A stretch of DNA of 64,000 nt from Rhizobium rhizogenes. GTDB taxonomy: Bacteria > Pseudomonadota > Alphaproteobacteria > Rhizobiales > Rhizobiaceae. The stretch spans positions 1,674,001-1,738,000 of the forward strand of contig NZ_CP019701.2 of NCBI RefSeq assembly GCF_002005205.3, read 5' to 3'. A model generated the notes under the pieces. That model searched no databases. It was not told the DNA's origin and saw only the letters and a program-made list of their open reading frames with translations. Of the stretch, positions 26,395 through 35,718 are shown one piece after another (positions within the stretch are counted from its first letter, which is position 1; each line of letters starts with the position of its first letter). Made by a program: the position numbers and the translations under genes.

Positions 26395-26748
26395 ATGCCG
26401 CAAACCATTACCCAGACCGTCACGGACTATGTGCATGCCATGGCCTATGCGGATGAGGGCCTGATGCGCGACGTTTTCGATCCACGCGCCAGCATCGTCG
26501 GCACGTTCGAGGGCGAGACCGAATGGCTGTCCCTGGAGGACTTCGTCAACCAGATGCGAAAAACCGAACGCGGCCTTCCCGATCACGACCCCACGTTTGA
26601 AATCCTCGGCATCGACAAGGAAGGCGACAGCGCCTCGGTGAAACTGACGACCCGTTTCGATAGCATGGATTTTTACGAATACCTGTCCCTGCTGGAACAC
26701 GAAGGCAACTGGTCGATCGTGCACAAGCTCTACCACATCAAACCCTAG
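26395..26748 (+). CDS. NTF2-like protein (lumazine-binding-like family)
   Basis: 117 residues from the ATG at 26395, with GGGAGGG 8 nt upstream. NTF2-like fold: VTDYVHAMAYADEGLMRDVFDP, then LEDFVNQMRKTERG and the WSIVHKLYHIKP C-terminal strand. No signal peptide. Members bind small hydrophobic ligands or act as enzymes; function unknown here. Confidence 0.8.
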   Translation: MPQTITQTVTDYVHAMAYADEGLMRDVFDPRASIVGTFEGETEWLSLEDFVNQMRKTERGLPDHDPTFEILGIDKEGDSASVKLTTRFDSMDFYEYLSLLEHEGNWSIVHKLYHIKP

Positions 26749-26800
26749 ACAGGCGGTGGACAGAAAGACCATGTCGGGGAGATCAAGTCATTGAAAATAC

Positions 26801-26876
<76 letters not shown>

Positions 26877-27089
26877 AAGCCAGTGCCTTGCCAACTATCA
26901 GATTCTGACTTTGTGTAAAGTAAAAACTGGATTGCACACCATCCGCAAACCGCTTTTCCACATCGCGTCCGCGGAAAGGTCGGCAAGGGCGCGGCTGTGG
27001 CGAAAGGCCCGTAAAATAAGCGAAGTATTTACGCGGCGCAGGTAAGATGGCAATGAAACATAACCATTGCAGTGAGAACAACGCATCAC

Positions 27090-28829
27090 ATGCGCGCGAG
27101 TATCCAGAAAATACAGCTGACAGGCACGATCGTCATTGCCGCGAGTTCCATCCTGCTGGCCACTCTTGCCGCGCTGCCAAGCGTCACCAATTATCTGCGA
27201 TATCGCACCAATGTCGCCCAGCTGACACGCTTTGAAACCGCCCTCCAGTCCGCCTGGCTGGTTTCGGCCGAGCGCGGCCCTGCCAACAATCTGATGGGGG
27301 CATCCACCCCCGAACCGAAGCTGGTCGAAGGCCTTGCTGCCGCGCGCAAGGCGACGGACGACAAGCTGTCGGAACTGGAAGCTTCCTTTAACGAAGAGAT
27401 CAGTACTCAGCCCGAACTGGCGAAGTCACTTGCCGAAACCCGCCAGAAGCTTGCCCAATCCCGCGAAGCCGTGGACCAGGTTGCCGCACTTCCCCCTTCC
27501 GCGCGCGGCCACAGCGCCATGTCGAACGCGATTTCATCGATGTTCAAGGCGGCGGACAGCGTCAACATGCTGCGCGGCAAGGCGGCGCGTGCCATCATCA
27601 AGGTCACGCCCGACGTGGCGATCGACATCGCGATGACCGGTACCGCCGGCGTTATGCGCGACAGGATCGGCCGGCTCGGCTCCTATGTGATCATGAGCCT
27701 GCGGGCGAACAGGCAGGAAAAGCTGGGTTATCGCGCCAAATTCGACACCGAGATGCAAAGCCTGCTGTCGCTGAAGGCGTCCCTCACCAACTACACCGCC
27801 GCCTATCTGTCGACGCCGCAGCTCGACGACGCACTTCGCGATCTCGAGACCTATTATTTCGGTCAGGCGCTGCGTTATGCCCAGAACACGATCGTAATCG
27901 CCATCCCCTCCGCCCAGCCGAGCGTGCTTGAGTTTTCCAGGAACTATATTGCCGGCATGCGTTCGTCCGATACGCTGCGCGATCTCATTCTCTCCGAAAC
28001 GCGGGCAAGGCTCGAGGCGAAAAAGAACGAGGCGTTGATCTATGGCGGCGCATCTCTTTTTCTCGCCGGCATCGCGGTCATGGTCCTGCTGCGGCTCACG
28101 TCCGTCTACAGAACGACGCTGTTCCAGCCCATGCAGTCGGTCCGCGCACAGATCGCCGCCATCGCCGCCGGCGATCTTTCCGAGACCCGTTACCAAGACA
28201 GGGTCGCGCCGGAGGTGAAGAAAATGTTCGAGGAACTGGATTTCCTGCGCGAGCAGCTTCGTCAGAAGGGCGAAATGGAAGACCAGCAACGCGCTTTGGC
28301 CGAACAGCTGCGTACACTTTCCGAAACCGACGCCCTGACGGGTGTATTCAATCGCCGTGCGCTGGAAAGGGCTGTCCGGGCCATATTGATGGGCGAGGAC
28401 CAGTGTCAGTCGCTCGGGGTGATGATTGTCGACATCGACCACTTCAAATCGATCAACGACCGTTATGGCCATGCCATGGGCGACCTCGCGCTTCAGAAGA
28501 CGGCGAGACTTTTGCGCGGCGCGTTGCGCAAGAACGATATTCTGGCCCGTTACGGCGGTGAGGAATTTGTCATCGTGCTGCAGGATGTCAGCCACGCCAC
28601 GGCAACCGCCACCGCCGACCGGCTTCGCCGCCTGATCGAAGCCCAGACCATTGACGAACAGAGCGGCTTGTCGCTGACGGCAAGCTTCGGCGTGGTGTGG
28701 CAGGAAGCCCGGGCAATCAACAGCTGGGACGAATTGATCGCGATCGCCGACGACCGGCTTTACGAAGCGAAGCGCGCCGGCCGCAACCGTGTCTGGGCCA
28801 CCTATTTTCCCAAGGTCGCCAACGGATAG
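27090..28829 (+). CDS. Membrane diguanylate cyclase (GGDEF domain)
   Basis: 579 residues from the ATG at 27090; a GTG at 27072 is an alternative six codons up. An N-terminal membrane segment (about 8-30), a long periplasmic region of ~280 residues rich in helices, a second segment (about 313-332) and a short HAMP-like linker precede the GGDEF domain (about 415-575). The A-site is RYGGEEF (near 485), intact, and an RKND upstream by five residues is the I-site for product inhibition. It should make c-di-GMP from GTP, controlling motility or biofilm. The periplasmic sensor is not one I recognise. Monocistronic. Confidence 0.9.
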   Translation: MRASIQKIQLTGTIVIAASSILLATLAALPSVTNYLRYRTNVAQLTRFETALQSAWLVSAERGPANNLMGASTPEPKLVEGLAAARKATDDKLSELEASFNEEISTQPELAKSLAETRQKLAQSREAVDQVAALPPSARGHSAMSNAISSMFKAADSVNMLRGKAARAIIKVTPDVAIDIAMTGTAGVMRDRIGRLGSYVIMSLRANRQEKLGYRAKFDTEMQSLLSLKASLTNYTAAYLSTPQLDDALRDLETYYFGQALRYAQNTIVIAIPSAQPSVLEFSRNYIAGMRSSDTLRDLILSETRARLEAKKNEALIYGGASLFLAGIAVMVLLRLTSVYRTTLFQPMQSVRAQIAAIAAGDLSETRYQDRVAPEVKKMFEELDFLREQLRQKGEMEDQQRALAEQLRTLSETDALTGVFNRRALERAVRAILMGEDQCQSLGVMIVDIDHFKSINDRYGHAMGDLALQKTARLLRGALRKNDILARYGGEEFVIVLQDVSHATATATADRLRRLIEAQTIDEQSGLSLTASFGVVWQEARAINSWDELIAIADDRLYEAKRAGRNRVWATYFPKVANG

Positions 28830-28887
28830 GGAGACAATCCGGCAATCCTGCCGGAACGCTGGCGCCTTCCGCTAAAAGGGGAAATGC

Positions 28888-29997
28888 CTAGATCAGATCC
28901 AGCGTCATCACCACGGGGCAATGATCCGAAGCCTTGGGGCGATCCCAGCCCGTGCGCGGATAACGCTCCACCTCCTGCCCCGGCGGAAAGATGGTGCGAT
29001 ATGGCTGACCGGCGCGGATGATTTCCGGAGCCCTTGTGGCATTGATCTGGGCCAGACGCGGCGAAAGCCAGATATAATCCAGCTGGCACAGGTGCTGCTC
29101 CTGCGGCCCGCGGGAATGGTAAAGTGTCCAGCGGTCCATGACCTCACGGCGCAGCATCGGATTGGTGACGAAATCATCGGCCGTGAAGATATCGAGCGCA
29201 CTTCTCTCCTCCTCCACGGGTGTGAAGCTGTAGCCATTGCGCCGATCACCCGCAATCACGACACGTTCCTGATAATCGTTCATATCGCCGCAGATGGCGA
29301 AATTCTTGTTGCGCGTATTGCCCACGCCCCAGCGGTTCTCGATGATGCGGCGCACGGCCCTGGCTTCCGCCTCGCGGATCGGCATGGTGCCAATCCGGGC
29401 ATCCACCGCATCGCGGGCATTGGTCATGGATTTGAAATGCGTGACGTAAAGTGTCAACGGCTTGCCGCCGATCCTCAAATCGATTTCCAGACAATCCCGT
29501 TTGAAAATCTTGTCGTCGATCTGGTTGGTCGCGGCCAGCTCCGGATTGAAGAGATCGAGATTGCGATAGGTCAGCGCCGCATGACTCTTGATGTCGACGA
29601 CCTCGATCCTGTCGCCATCCCGCGTCTCCTCGCGCATGACGACGGCGACATCGATGCCGCGGCCATCATTGCCCTCGACCAGATATTTCTGCAGATAGCC
29701 ATTGCCGACCATGCGGTAGAGATAGCCATATTCGAAGGCCTGCAGCGCGGCCATGTTGTCGACTTCCTGCAGGCAGAGAATATCCGCATCCGCATCGGCG
29801 ATGGCAAGCGCCGAAAGCTGGCGCGTATCGTCAGTGGAAGAGACCATCCGCGCACTTTCCAGCGCCTGATAGGTCGCCTCGTCCCTGATATCGAAAAGCT
29901 GGATCGCCCTGTCGCGCCGCGTCTGGTTGCGAAAGCCGGTGAAATCGAAACGGGTGAGAAGATTTTCGATATTGAAGGTGGCAAGCCGAAGCGACAT
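28888..29997 (-). CDS. Endonuclease/exonuclease/phosphatase family protein
   Basis: 369 residues. EEP-fold motifs: ATFNIENLL at the start (metal-binding Asn/Glu), ILCLQEVDN, YVTHFKSM, GDMNDY and SDHCPVVM at the C-terminus, which give the full set of catalytic residues. No signal peptide. Family members cleave nucleic acids, inositol phosphates or sphingomyelin. A second EEP protein lies at 36,278. Terminates just before the diguanylate cyclase stop, convergent. Confidence 0.88.
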   Translation of the reverse strand: MSLRLATFNIENLLTRFDFTGFRNQTRRDRAIQLFDIRDEATYQALESARMVSSTDDTRQLSALAIADADADILCLQEVDNMAALQAFEYGYLYRMVGNGYLQKYLVEGNDGRGIDVAVVMREETRDGDRIEVVDIKSHAALTYRNLDLFNPELAATNQIDDKIFKRDCLEIDLRIGGKPLTLYVTHFKSMTNARDAVDARIGTMPIREAEARAVRRIIENRWGVGNTRNKNFAICGDMNDYQERVVIAGDRRNGYSFTPVEEERSALDIFTADDFVTNPMLRREVMDRWTLYHSRGPQEQHLCQLDYIWLSPRLAQINATRAPEIIRAGQPYRTIFPPGQEVERYPRTGWDRPKASDHCPVVMTLDLI

Positions 29998-30111
29998 GAA
30001 TGATCCCTGTTTTGAATACCGAGATTAGCGATTCCAGACCCGTTTCGCCAGTGGAGTGTTCTCGCACGAGTGCGGCGCTGCCTACCTCTTTCCCATTGCT
30101 GAATTTCTCTC

Positions 30112-30223
30112 CGTCATACCGGCCTTGAGCCGGTATCCAGCCAGCCCAAGTCCTTGGGCTGAAAGGACTCTCTCGCCGCGCAGACGCGCGTCGGCTGGAT
30201 TCCGGCTCAAGGCCGGAATGACG
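30112..30223. repeat. 112-bp palindromic intergenic element, copy 1 (RIME-like)
   Basis: The two ends form a near-perfect inverted repeat of about 31 bp: 30112-30142 against 30193-30223, starting CGTCAT and ending ATGACG. Inside, AGCCC...GGGCT at about 30142-30159 makes another hairpin and GCCGCGCAGACGCGCG follows. Copy 2 at 42949-43060 has the same length and layout. It resembles the RIME mosaic elements described in Rhizobium and Agrobacterium. Confidence 0.8.
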
Positions 30224-30295
30224 GGGAACCCAATAAAATGGGAGAAGCGAGATCTGCCGTATTATTGTATCGACAGGTCGCCCGTGACACCACCT

Positions 30296-31324
30296 CTAAA
30301 GCCGCCACGCCGCCCGAATGGCAACCGACAGACGATCACCGACAGCGACCGCTTCGCGCGAATAGGCCCTGAGTGCCTGCCCATCCGGCAGGTCGAGACG
30401 GAGAGTATAACGCTCACCCTCATAAAGAACCGAGGTGACGGTGCAGGCGATGCCCTCCGCATCCCGCACCACATCCTGCGGCCGCACGAGAATATCCGCC
30501 TGCGACAATTGCCTGCCGCTCTCCATCGCCGCCCGAAGCCCCGTCCAGTCGAGATCGCGCGAAGTCCCTTCCGGCACGGGCAAGGTCACGATCGCCCCCT
30601 GCCCCACCAGCGAACCGACCAGCCTGCCTTCGGGCCGCGCATAAAGCTCCGCCGGCGGCGCCACCTGCAGGAGCTTGCCATGCGACATGACGGCAACATC
30701 CGTCGCCAACGCCATGGCCTCGGCCTGATCGTGGGTGACGTAGATCATCGTCGCGCCGGAGCGGATGTGGAACTCACGGAACGTCTCCTCCATCTCCTGC
30801 CTGAGGTGCCGGTCGAGATTGGCCAGCGGCTCGTCGAGCAGCACCACGTCGGGCTCGGTAACGAGGCAGCGGGCAAGCGCCACACGCTGCCGCTGGCCGC
30901 CGGACAATTCGGCGGGGCGGCGATCGGCAAAGCTCTCGAGGCGGACGGCGGCAAGCGCCTGACGCACCTTTTCGCGATATTTCTCCCCCGAAATGCCGCG
31001 CACCTTCAAGGGATAACCGGCATTGTCGGCGACCGACATGTGCGGCCACAGCGCATAGGACTGGAACACCATCGCCATGTTACGCCGCTCCGGCGGCACC
31101 ATGCTGCCGGCATCGGCCAGCACCCGCTCGCCGAGCAGGATGGAACCGTCGGTCGGCTGTTCGAAACCGGCGATCATCCGCAGAACCGTCGTCTTGCCAC
31201 AGCCGGAGGGGCCGAGCAGCGCCAGAAAACCGCCGTCGCGCACCGTCAGCGACACGTCATCGACGGCGGGCTTCGAACCGGCACCGAAACTCTTCGACAG
31301 GCGGTTGAGGATCAGTTTCGCCAC
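30296..31324 (-). CDS. ABC importer ATPase (iron/putrescine-type, FbpC-like)
   Basis: 342 residues, GTG start at 31324, which overlaps the permease stop by 13 nt. Walker A GPSGCGKTT, Q-loop MVFQSYALWPH, signature LSGGQRQRVA, Walker B VVLLDEPLANLD, H-loop VTHDQAEAM; the C-terminal 100 residues form an OB-like regulatory domain. It energises import by the permease and binding protein encoded just upstream. The ATPase type (MalK/FbpC) serves ferric iron, thiamine, phosphonate or polyamine. Confidence 0.92.
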   Translation of the reverse strand: MAKLILNRLSKSFGAGSKPAVDDVSLTVRDGGFLALLGPSGCGKTTVLRMIAGFEQPTDGSILLGERVLADAGSMVPPERRNMAMVFQSYALWPHMSVADNAGYPLKVRGISGEKYREKVRQALAAVRLESFADRRPAELSGGQRQRVALARCLVTEPDVVLLDEPLANLDRHLRQEMEETFREFHIRSGATMIYVTHDQAEAMALATDVAVMSHGKLLQVAPPAELYARPEGRLVGSLVGQGAIVTLPVPEGTSRDLDWTGLRAAMESGRQLSQADILVRPQDVVRDAEGIACTVTSVLYEGERYTLRLDLPDGQALRAYSREAVAVGDRLSVAIRAAWRL

Positions 31325-33006
31325 GGGACAACTCCTTTTGGCAGATAGCGCCCCAGAATTTCGAGCAGCAGCATAAGGATAATCACCATGATGACGACGA
31401 GCACCGAAAGTGCGGAGGCAAGATCGAAGCTGCCGCTGTCATCGAGATTGTAGATGAGTACGCCGAGCGTCTGCGTGCCGGCTGACCACAGCAGTGCCGA
31501 GACCGTCAGCTCATTGCAGGCGATGAGGAAAACGAGAATGACCGACGCCCCCGCCGCAGGCCCGACCAGCGGCAGGATGATATCTTTCAGCCGCCGCCAG
31601 AAACCGGCGCCGGAGAGCCTTGCCGCCTCTTCCAGCGACGGATCGAATTGCAGGAAGGCGCTGACCATGGGTTTGAGGCTGACAGCGAAGAAGGAGGAGA
31701 AATAGGCGAGCAGGATGATCCAGATCGTGCCGTAAAGCGTGATGCCCAACAACGGAATGGGGGCTGCAAAAAGCAGCACGAAGGACACCGAGATAACCAC
31801 GCCCGGCAATGCATAGGGAATATCCACCAAGGCCGACAGCAGGAACATGAAACGGCTCTTGCCTCGCACCAGGAAATAGGCCGTCAGCACCGTCACCGCC
31901 AGCAGGCAAAGCGAGGTCGCCGTCGCCAGAAACAGCGAATTACGGAACGCCGTGCGGGTCACGCTCTGACGGTAGAGCAACTCCTCATAGGCATGCAGCG
32001 TCGCGGTCTTGAGGCTGAGCGGCACGCCATAGGCGGGCGCGAGCGAACTCGCCACCAGTGCCGCGAGCGGCGCCACCAGCATGAAGAACAGCACCAGCCA
32101 CAGGGCAAACTCCGCCGGCACCCGCCAGCGTGCCAGCCGGAAGGTCGCCGCCTTGCCGGAAAGGCCGATGATGCGATAGTCCCTGCCCTTCATCGCCCGT
32201 TCCTGAAGCGCGAGCCCGGCGACCGAGATGATGGCGATCATGGTGGAAAGAATGGCGATATCGCCGAATGTGCTGGTGCCGAAACTGGCGAAACGGCTGT
32301 AGATCAGCGTCGGTAGGGTAAAGATCGAGGCCGGAATGCCGAGGATCGCCGGAATGCCGAAATTGCCGACACTGGAGACGAAGGAGATCGCCGCCCCGGC
32401 GATCAATCCCGGCGTCGACAGCGGCAGGATGATATCAAACAGCACGCGGCGCGGTGAAGCGCCGGAGAGTTTGGCAGCCTCGATACCGTCCTGCGGCAAG
32501 GCGAGCAGGCCGGCGCGCAGCGACAGATAGACGAGCGGTGCGTGCTGCACACCGAGCAGAAGCGCGATGCCCGCAATCGAATAAAGCGGCTGCGGCGAGC
32601 CCATCGCCGGCGCAAGGCCGATGGCCTTCAAAAGCGTACTCGACGGGCCGGTCATGCCGATCCATGACAGCGCCGTCACCTGCGGCGGGATCATCATCGG
32701 CAGCATGAACAGGAAGCTTAGGATCGACTTGCCGCGTATGTCGCAGAGCGTCAGCGACAGCGCGAAAGCCCCGCCGATGCCGAGCGAAATCAACATGCCG
32801 AAAAACGAGGTGGAGAGCGTGTTCAGCGCCGCATCCCACAGGGCCGGATCGGCGAGAAGACGCCATATGTCACCATTAAGTGACGAAACGATACCGGTAT
32901 AGGCGAGCCGCCCGAGCGGCAGGGCGCTGAGCGCAAAAACAACGCCGACCACAAAAGGAAACAGCCAGCGCGGCTGGCTGTTTCCATAGGCACTTGAACG
33001 GGACAT
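31312..33006 (-). CDS. ABC importer permease, two fused membrane domains (FbpB-like)
   Basis: 564 residues with about twelve membrane segments in two halves. Each half has an EAA-type coupling helix: EAAKLSGASPRRVLFDIILP (about 178-198) and EAARLSGAGFWRRLKDIILP (about 465-485), which contact the ATPase. Fused permeases like this serve ferric iron, thiamine and aminoethylphosphonate systems. 9 bp separate it from the binding-protein gene. Confidence 0.92.
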   Translation of the reverse strand: MSRSSAYGNSQPRWLFPFVVGVVFALSALPLGRLAYTGIVSSLNGDIWRLLADPALWDAALNTLSTSFFGMLISLGIGGAFALSLTLCDIRGKSILSFLFMLPMMIPPQVTALSWIGMTGPSSTLLKAIGLAPAMGSPQPLYSIAGIALLLGVQHAPLVYLSLRAGLLALPQDGIEAAKLSGASPRRVLFDIILPLSTPGLIAGAAISFVSSVGNFGIPAILGIPASIFTLPTLIYSRFASFGTSTFGDIAILSTMIAIISVAGLALQERAMKGRDYRIIGLSGKAATFRLARWRVPAEFALWLVLFFMLVAPLAALVASSLAPAYGVPLSLKTATLHAYEELLYRQSVTRTAFRNSLFLATATSLCLLAVTVLTAYFLVRGKSRFMFLLSALVDIPYALPGVVISVSFVLLFAAPIPLLGITLYGTIWIILLAYFSSFFAVSLKPMVSAFLQFDPSLEEAARLSGAGFWRRLKDIILPLVGPAAGASVILVFLIACNELTVSALLWSAGTQTLGVLIYNLDDSGSFDLASALSVLVVIMVIILMLLLEILGRYLPKGVVPWRN

Positions 33007-33015
33007 GCCGTACTA

Positions 33016-33999
33016 TCAGCCCTTGGAGCCGAAAGTGTCGGAGAAGGTCTTCAGGTCCTGTTCGGAATTCTTCAGCGCATCGGCGGCGTTGAGCGGCAGA
33101 ACCTTGATCTTGTCGCGGGACGGGAAACCTTCCGGCATACCGGCATCGGCACGAACAGGAATGTAACCGAGCTTGACGAAGCCCTGCTGGCCCTTTTCAG
33201 AAAGCACGTAATCGACGAACTTCTTGGCCGCTTCCTCATGCTTGGTGCCCTTGATGATCGCAACCGGCTCGGTGACGGCCGACACACCCTCTTCCGGGAA
33301 AACGAACTCGACCGGCGCGCCCTTGGCCTTTTCGCGGATCGGCATGTAATCGACGACCACGCCATAGGCCTTTTCGCCCGATGCGACAGACTTCAGAACC
33401 GCGCCGTTGCCGCCGCCGGCAATGGCTTCATTGGCCTTCAGCTGCTTGTAATAGTCCCAGCCGAGGCCATCGGCAGCGGCAAGCGTCTGTGCGTGGATCA
33501 GCGCCGCACCCGAGGTCAGCGGGCTTGGCATGGTCACGAGACCCTTGGCTTCAGCCTTGGCCAGATCCTTCCAGCTCGTCGGCTTCATTGCGGCAGCGGT
33601 GTTGTACATGATGCCAGTGGTGATGAGCTTGGTGGAGTAATAATAGCCGTCCGCATCATAAAGCGAAGCGTCGATGTTCCTGGCTTCCGCAGACTTGTAG
33701 GCAAGAAGCTGATCGGCCTGCTTCATGCGCTCCAGCGTGACCGTATCTGCGATCAGAAGCACGTCGGCAACCGGATTGCCGGCATTGATCTCGGCCATCA
33801 GCTTGGCCATGATCTTCGGCGTTCCGTCACGTACCCATTCAACCTCAAGACCGGGATTGGCGGCCTTGAAACCATCGACGGTCGCCTGTGCGTCCTCGTT
33901 CGGCTGGCTGGTGTAAAGTACCAGATCGGCGGCATTGGCGGCGGTGGCGATGAAGCCGAGCGATACGATGGCGGTGAAAGCGGAGAGCAGCGTTTTCAT
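33016..33999 (-). CDS. ABC importer periplasmic binding protein (FbpA/AfuA-like)
   Basis: 327 residues from the ATG at 33999 (MKTLLSAFTAIVSLGF), with AGGGA 8-10 nt upstream. Signal peptide 1-24 ends ANAA. The mature part has the extracellular solute-binding protein family 1 pattern: VLYTSQPNEDAQATVDGF, KLMAEINAGNPVADVLLIAD, and a tyrosine-rich loop DGYYYSTKLITTGIMYN. Ferric-binding relatives use Tyr pairs, so iron is possible, but phosphonate-type binders are equally close. First gene of a three-gene operon. Confidence 0.88.
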   Translation of the reverse strand: MKTLLSAFTAIVSLGFIATAANAADLVLYTSQPNEDAQATVDGFKAANPGLEVEWVRDGTPKIMAKLMAEINAGNPVADVLLIADTVTLERMKQADQLLAYKSAEARNIDASLYDADGYYYSTKLITTGIMYNTAAAMKPTSWKDLAKAEAKGLVTMPSPLTSGAALIHAQTLAAADGLGWDYYKQLKANEAIAGGGNGAVLKSVASGEKAYGVVVDYMPIREKAKGAPVEFVFPEEGVSAVTEPVAIIKGTKHEEAAKKFVDYVLSEKGQQGFVKLGYIPVRADAGMPEGFPSRDKIKVLPLNAADALKNSEQDLKTFSDTFGSKG

Positions 34000-34125
34000 G
34001 GGTCCAGTCCCTGTTGTTTGGTGGGACCGCTTAAACATGATTGCATAACATGTATGTGACAGGCAGGATTTTTAGGGTGGGATCTCTTGGGGCAGCGGGG
34101 TTGAGAGGAACATTGCCCCTCGGCA

Positions 34126-34177
34126 CTCGCGGTTTACCCCCCTCTGTCCGGCAGGACAGAGGGGGGTAAACCGCGAG
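34126..34177. repeat. Perfect 24-bp inverted repeat (long hairpin)
   Basis: 34126-34149 pairs without mismatch with 34154-34177 around a GGCA loop, 24 bp and strongly GC-rich with a run of six C/G. It lies 23 bp after the aminotransferase stop codon (minus strand) and 127 bp upstream of the binding-protein start. No T tract follows on the minus strand, so it is not a classic terminator. Confidence 0.9.
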
Positions 34178-34200
34178 CTCTGTCGTTGCCGCAAAGCCAA

Positions 34201-35445
34201 TCAAATCGCCGGCAGCGCCTCGCCCGTTTCCGCCTGCGCCGTTGCAATCAACCGGCCAAGCCGCTTCATGCCTTCCTCGATCATCGCCTCGTTGGCGCAG
34301 GAGAAGCTGATGCGCAGCGTGTTCGTGCCGGAGCCATCCGCGAAGAAGGCGCGACCGGGAACGAAGGCGACCTTTTCCGTGGCGATGGATTTGGCCAGCA
34401 GCGCCGCACCGTCCATACCTTCCGGCAACGTCACCCAGATGAACATGCCACCTTCCGGCTTCGTCCAGTGCGTGCCCTTCGGCATGTATCTGTCGAGCGC
34501 GGCCAGCATCGCGTCACGGCGGGCACTATAGGCTGCCTTGATCTTGGCGACCTGTTTGTCGAAGCCACGCGAGGCGACCCGTTCGATGGCGATCTGGTTG
34601 ATGGTGGAGGAATGCAGGTCGGCGGCCTGCTTCATCAGCACCAGCTTGCGGATAACCGGCGCGGAAGCGACGATGTAACCGACGCGAAGGCCGGGTGCCA
34701 GCGTCTTCGAAAAGCTGCCGCAATAGATGGTGCGGGTGTTCTCGATGCCGCCCGAGCGGGCGATGTCGAGTGCCATGATCGGCGGGATAGCCTCGCCATC
34801 GTAACGCAGCGACTGGTAGGCAGCGTCTTCGATGACGGCGATGTCAAGCTCATCGGCCAGCGCCAGAACCTTTTCGCGGCCGGCCAGATCGACGGTTTCA
34901 CCGGTCGGGTTGGAGAAATCGGCAGAGAGATAAGCGAACTTCACCGCACCACCGAGCTTGGCTGCCGTTTCGCGGTAAGCCTCGGGCGTACGGTTGCCGC
35001 CGGGATTGAGCTGGTCGTAATTCGGCTCATAGGCGTTGAAGGCGGAAAGTGCGCCGAGATAGGTCGGCCAGGTGACCAGCGCCGTATCCTTCGGCGACAG
35101 GAAGAGCTTGCCGAGATAATCGAGGCCCTGCTGCGAACCGGAAACGATGAAAACGTTATCGGCGGTGCAGTCGATGCCGATATCGGCCATTTCGCCAGCC
35201 AGCCATTCGCGCAGCGGCTTGTAACCTTCGCTCACCGAATATTGCAGCGCCGCGTTGACCTGCGAACCCGAAAAAATTTCCGCATAAGCCTGCTGGAACT
35301 CCTCTGCGGGGAAAAGAGCCGGGTCCGGAATACCGCCGGCAAAGGAGATGATATCGGGCTGCTCGAGCAGCTTCAGCAGCTCGCGGATTTCAGACGCTTT
35401 CATGCGCGAAGAGCGCGTGGCGAAAATTTGTTCCCAATCAAGCAT
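34201..35445 (-). CDS. PLP-dependent aminotransferase, fold type I (LysN/2-aminoadipate type)
   Basis: 414 residues. Type I aminotransferase features: ISFAGGIPDPALFP near the N-terminus, QYSVSEGYKPLREW, the PLP-binding NPTGE, EDAAYQSLRY, the catalytic Lys in SFSKTLAPGLRVGY (about 240-250), and FVPGRAF plus RISFS near the end. Close relatives transaminate aromatic or branched-chain amino acids or 2-aminoadipate. No regulator nearby. The 3' end is followed by a perfect 24-bp hairpin. Confidence 0.9.
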   Translation of the reverse strand: MLDWEQIFATRSSRMKASEIRELLKLLEQPDIISFAGGIPDPALFPAEEFQQAYAEIFSGSQVNAALQYSVSEGYKPLREWLAGEMADIGIDCTADNVFIVSGSQQGLDYLGKLFLSPKDTALVTWPTYLGALSAFNAYEPNYDQLNPGGNRTPEAYRETAAKLGGAVKFAYLSADFSNPTGETVDLAGREKVLALADELDIAVIEDAAYQSLRYDGEAIPPIMALDIARSGGIENTRTIYCGSFSKTLAPGLRVGYIVASAPVIRKLVLMKQAADLHSSTINQIAIERVASRGFDKQVAKIKAAYSARRDAMLAALDRYMPKGTHWTKPEGGMFIWVTLPEGMDGAALLAKSIATEKVAFVPGRAFFADGSGTNTLRISFSCANEAMIEEGMKRLGRLIATAQAETGEALPAI

Positions 35446-35718
35446 GGGTACGTTTCCTCTTGTGTCGTTTTTATGCGTGCATCTTTACAGAAATGTCGAT
35501 ACGTCAGCAATACTGACTTATCAGTTTTTCGAATTATTTCTGCCTCCCAGCACATTGCCCGCAACCCACCCGCCTTGGGGCCGGATTTTGCGGACAAAGC
35601 CAAATACACCCTTGCGCAAAGCTTCACAATCACACCTTTGCGATTGACGCGGCATGGTTTTCCGGCTGCATTGCGCGCGCGCCGCAACACGGCGGAAGCA
35701 TCATGGGAGTTTGACGAC

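Noticed and set aside
30056..31348. 430-codon plus-strand frame over the ABC ATPase
   Set aside because: It is the antisense shadow of the ATPase gene and crosses the palindromic repeat; no family motif.
34035..34053. ACATG...CATGT inverted repeat at the importer promoter
   Set aside because: Five-base arms with 9-bp spacing are not significant by eye.
35512..35525. ACTGA-N4-TCAGT palindrome upstream of the aminotransferase
   Set aside because: Short arms and AT-rich setting make chance likely; noted but not listed as operator.
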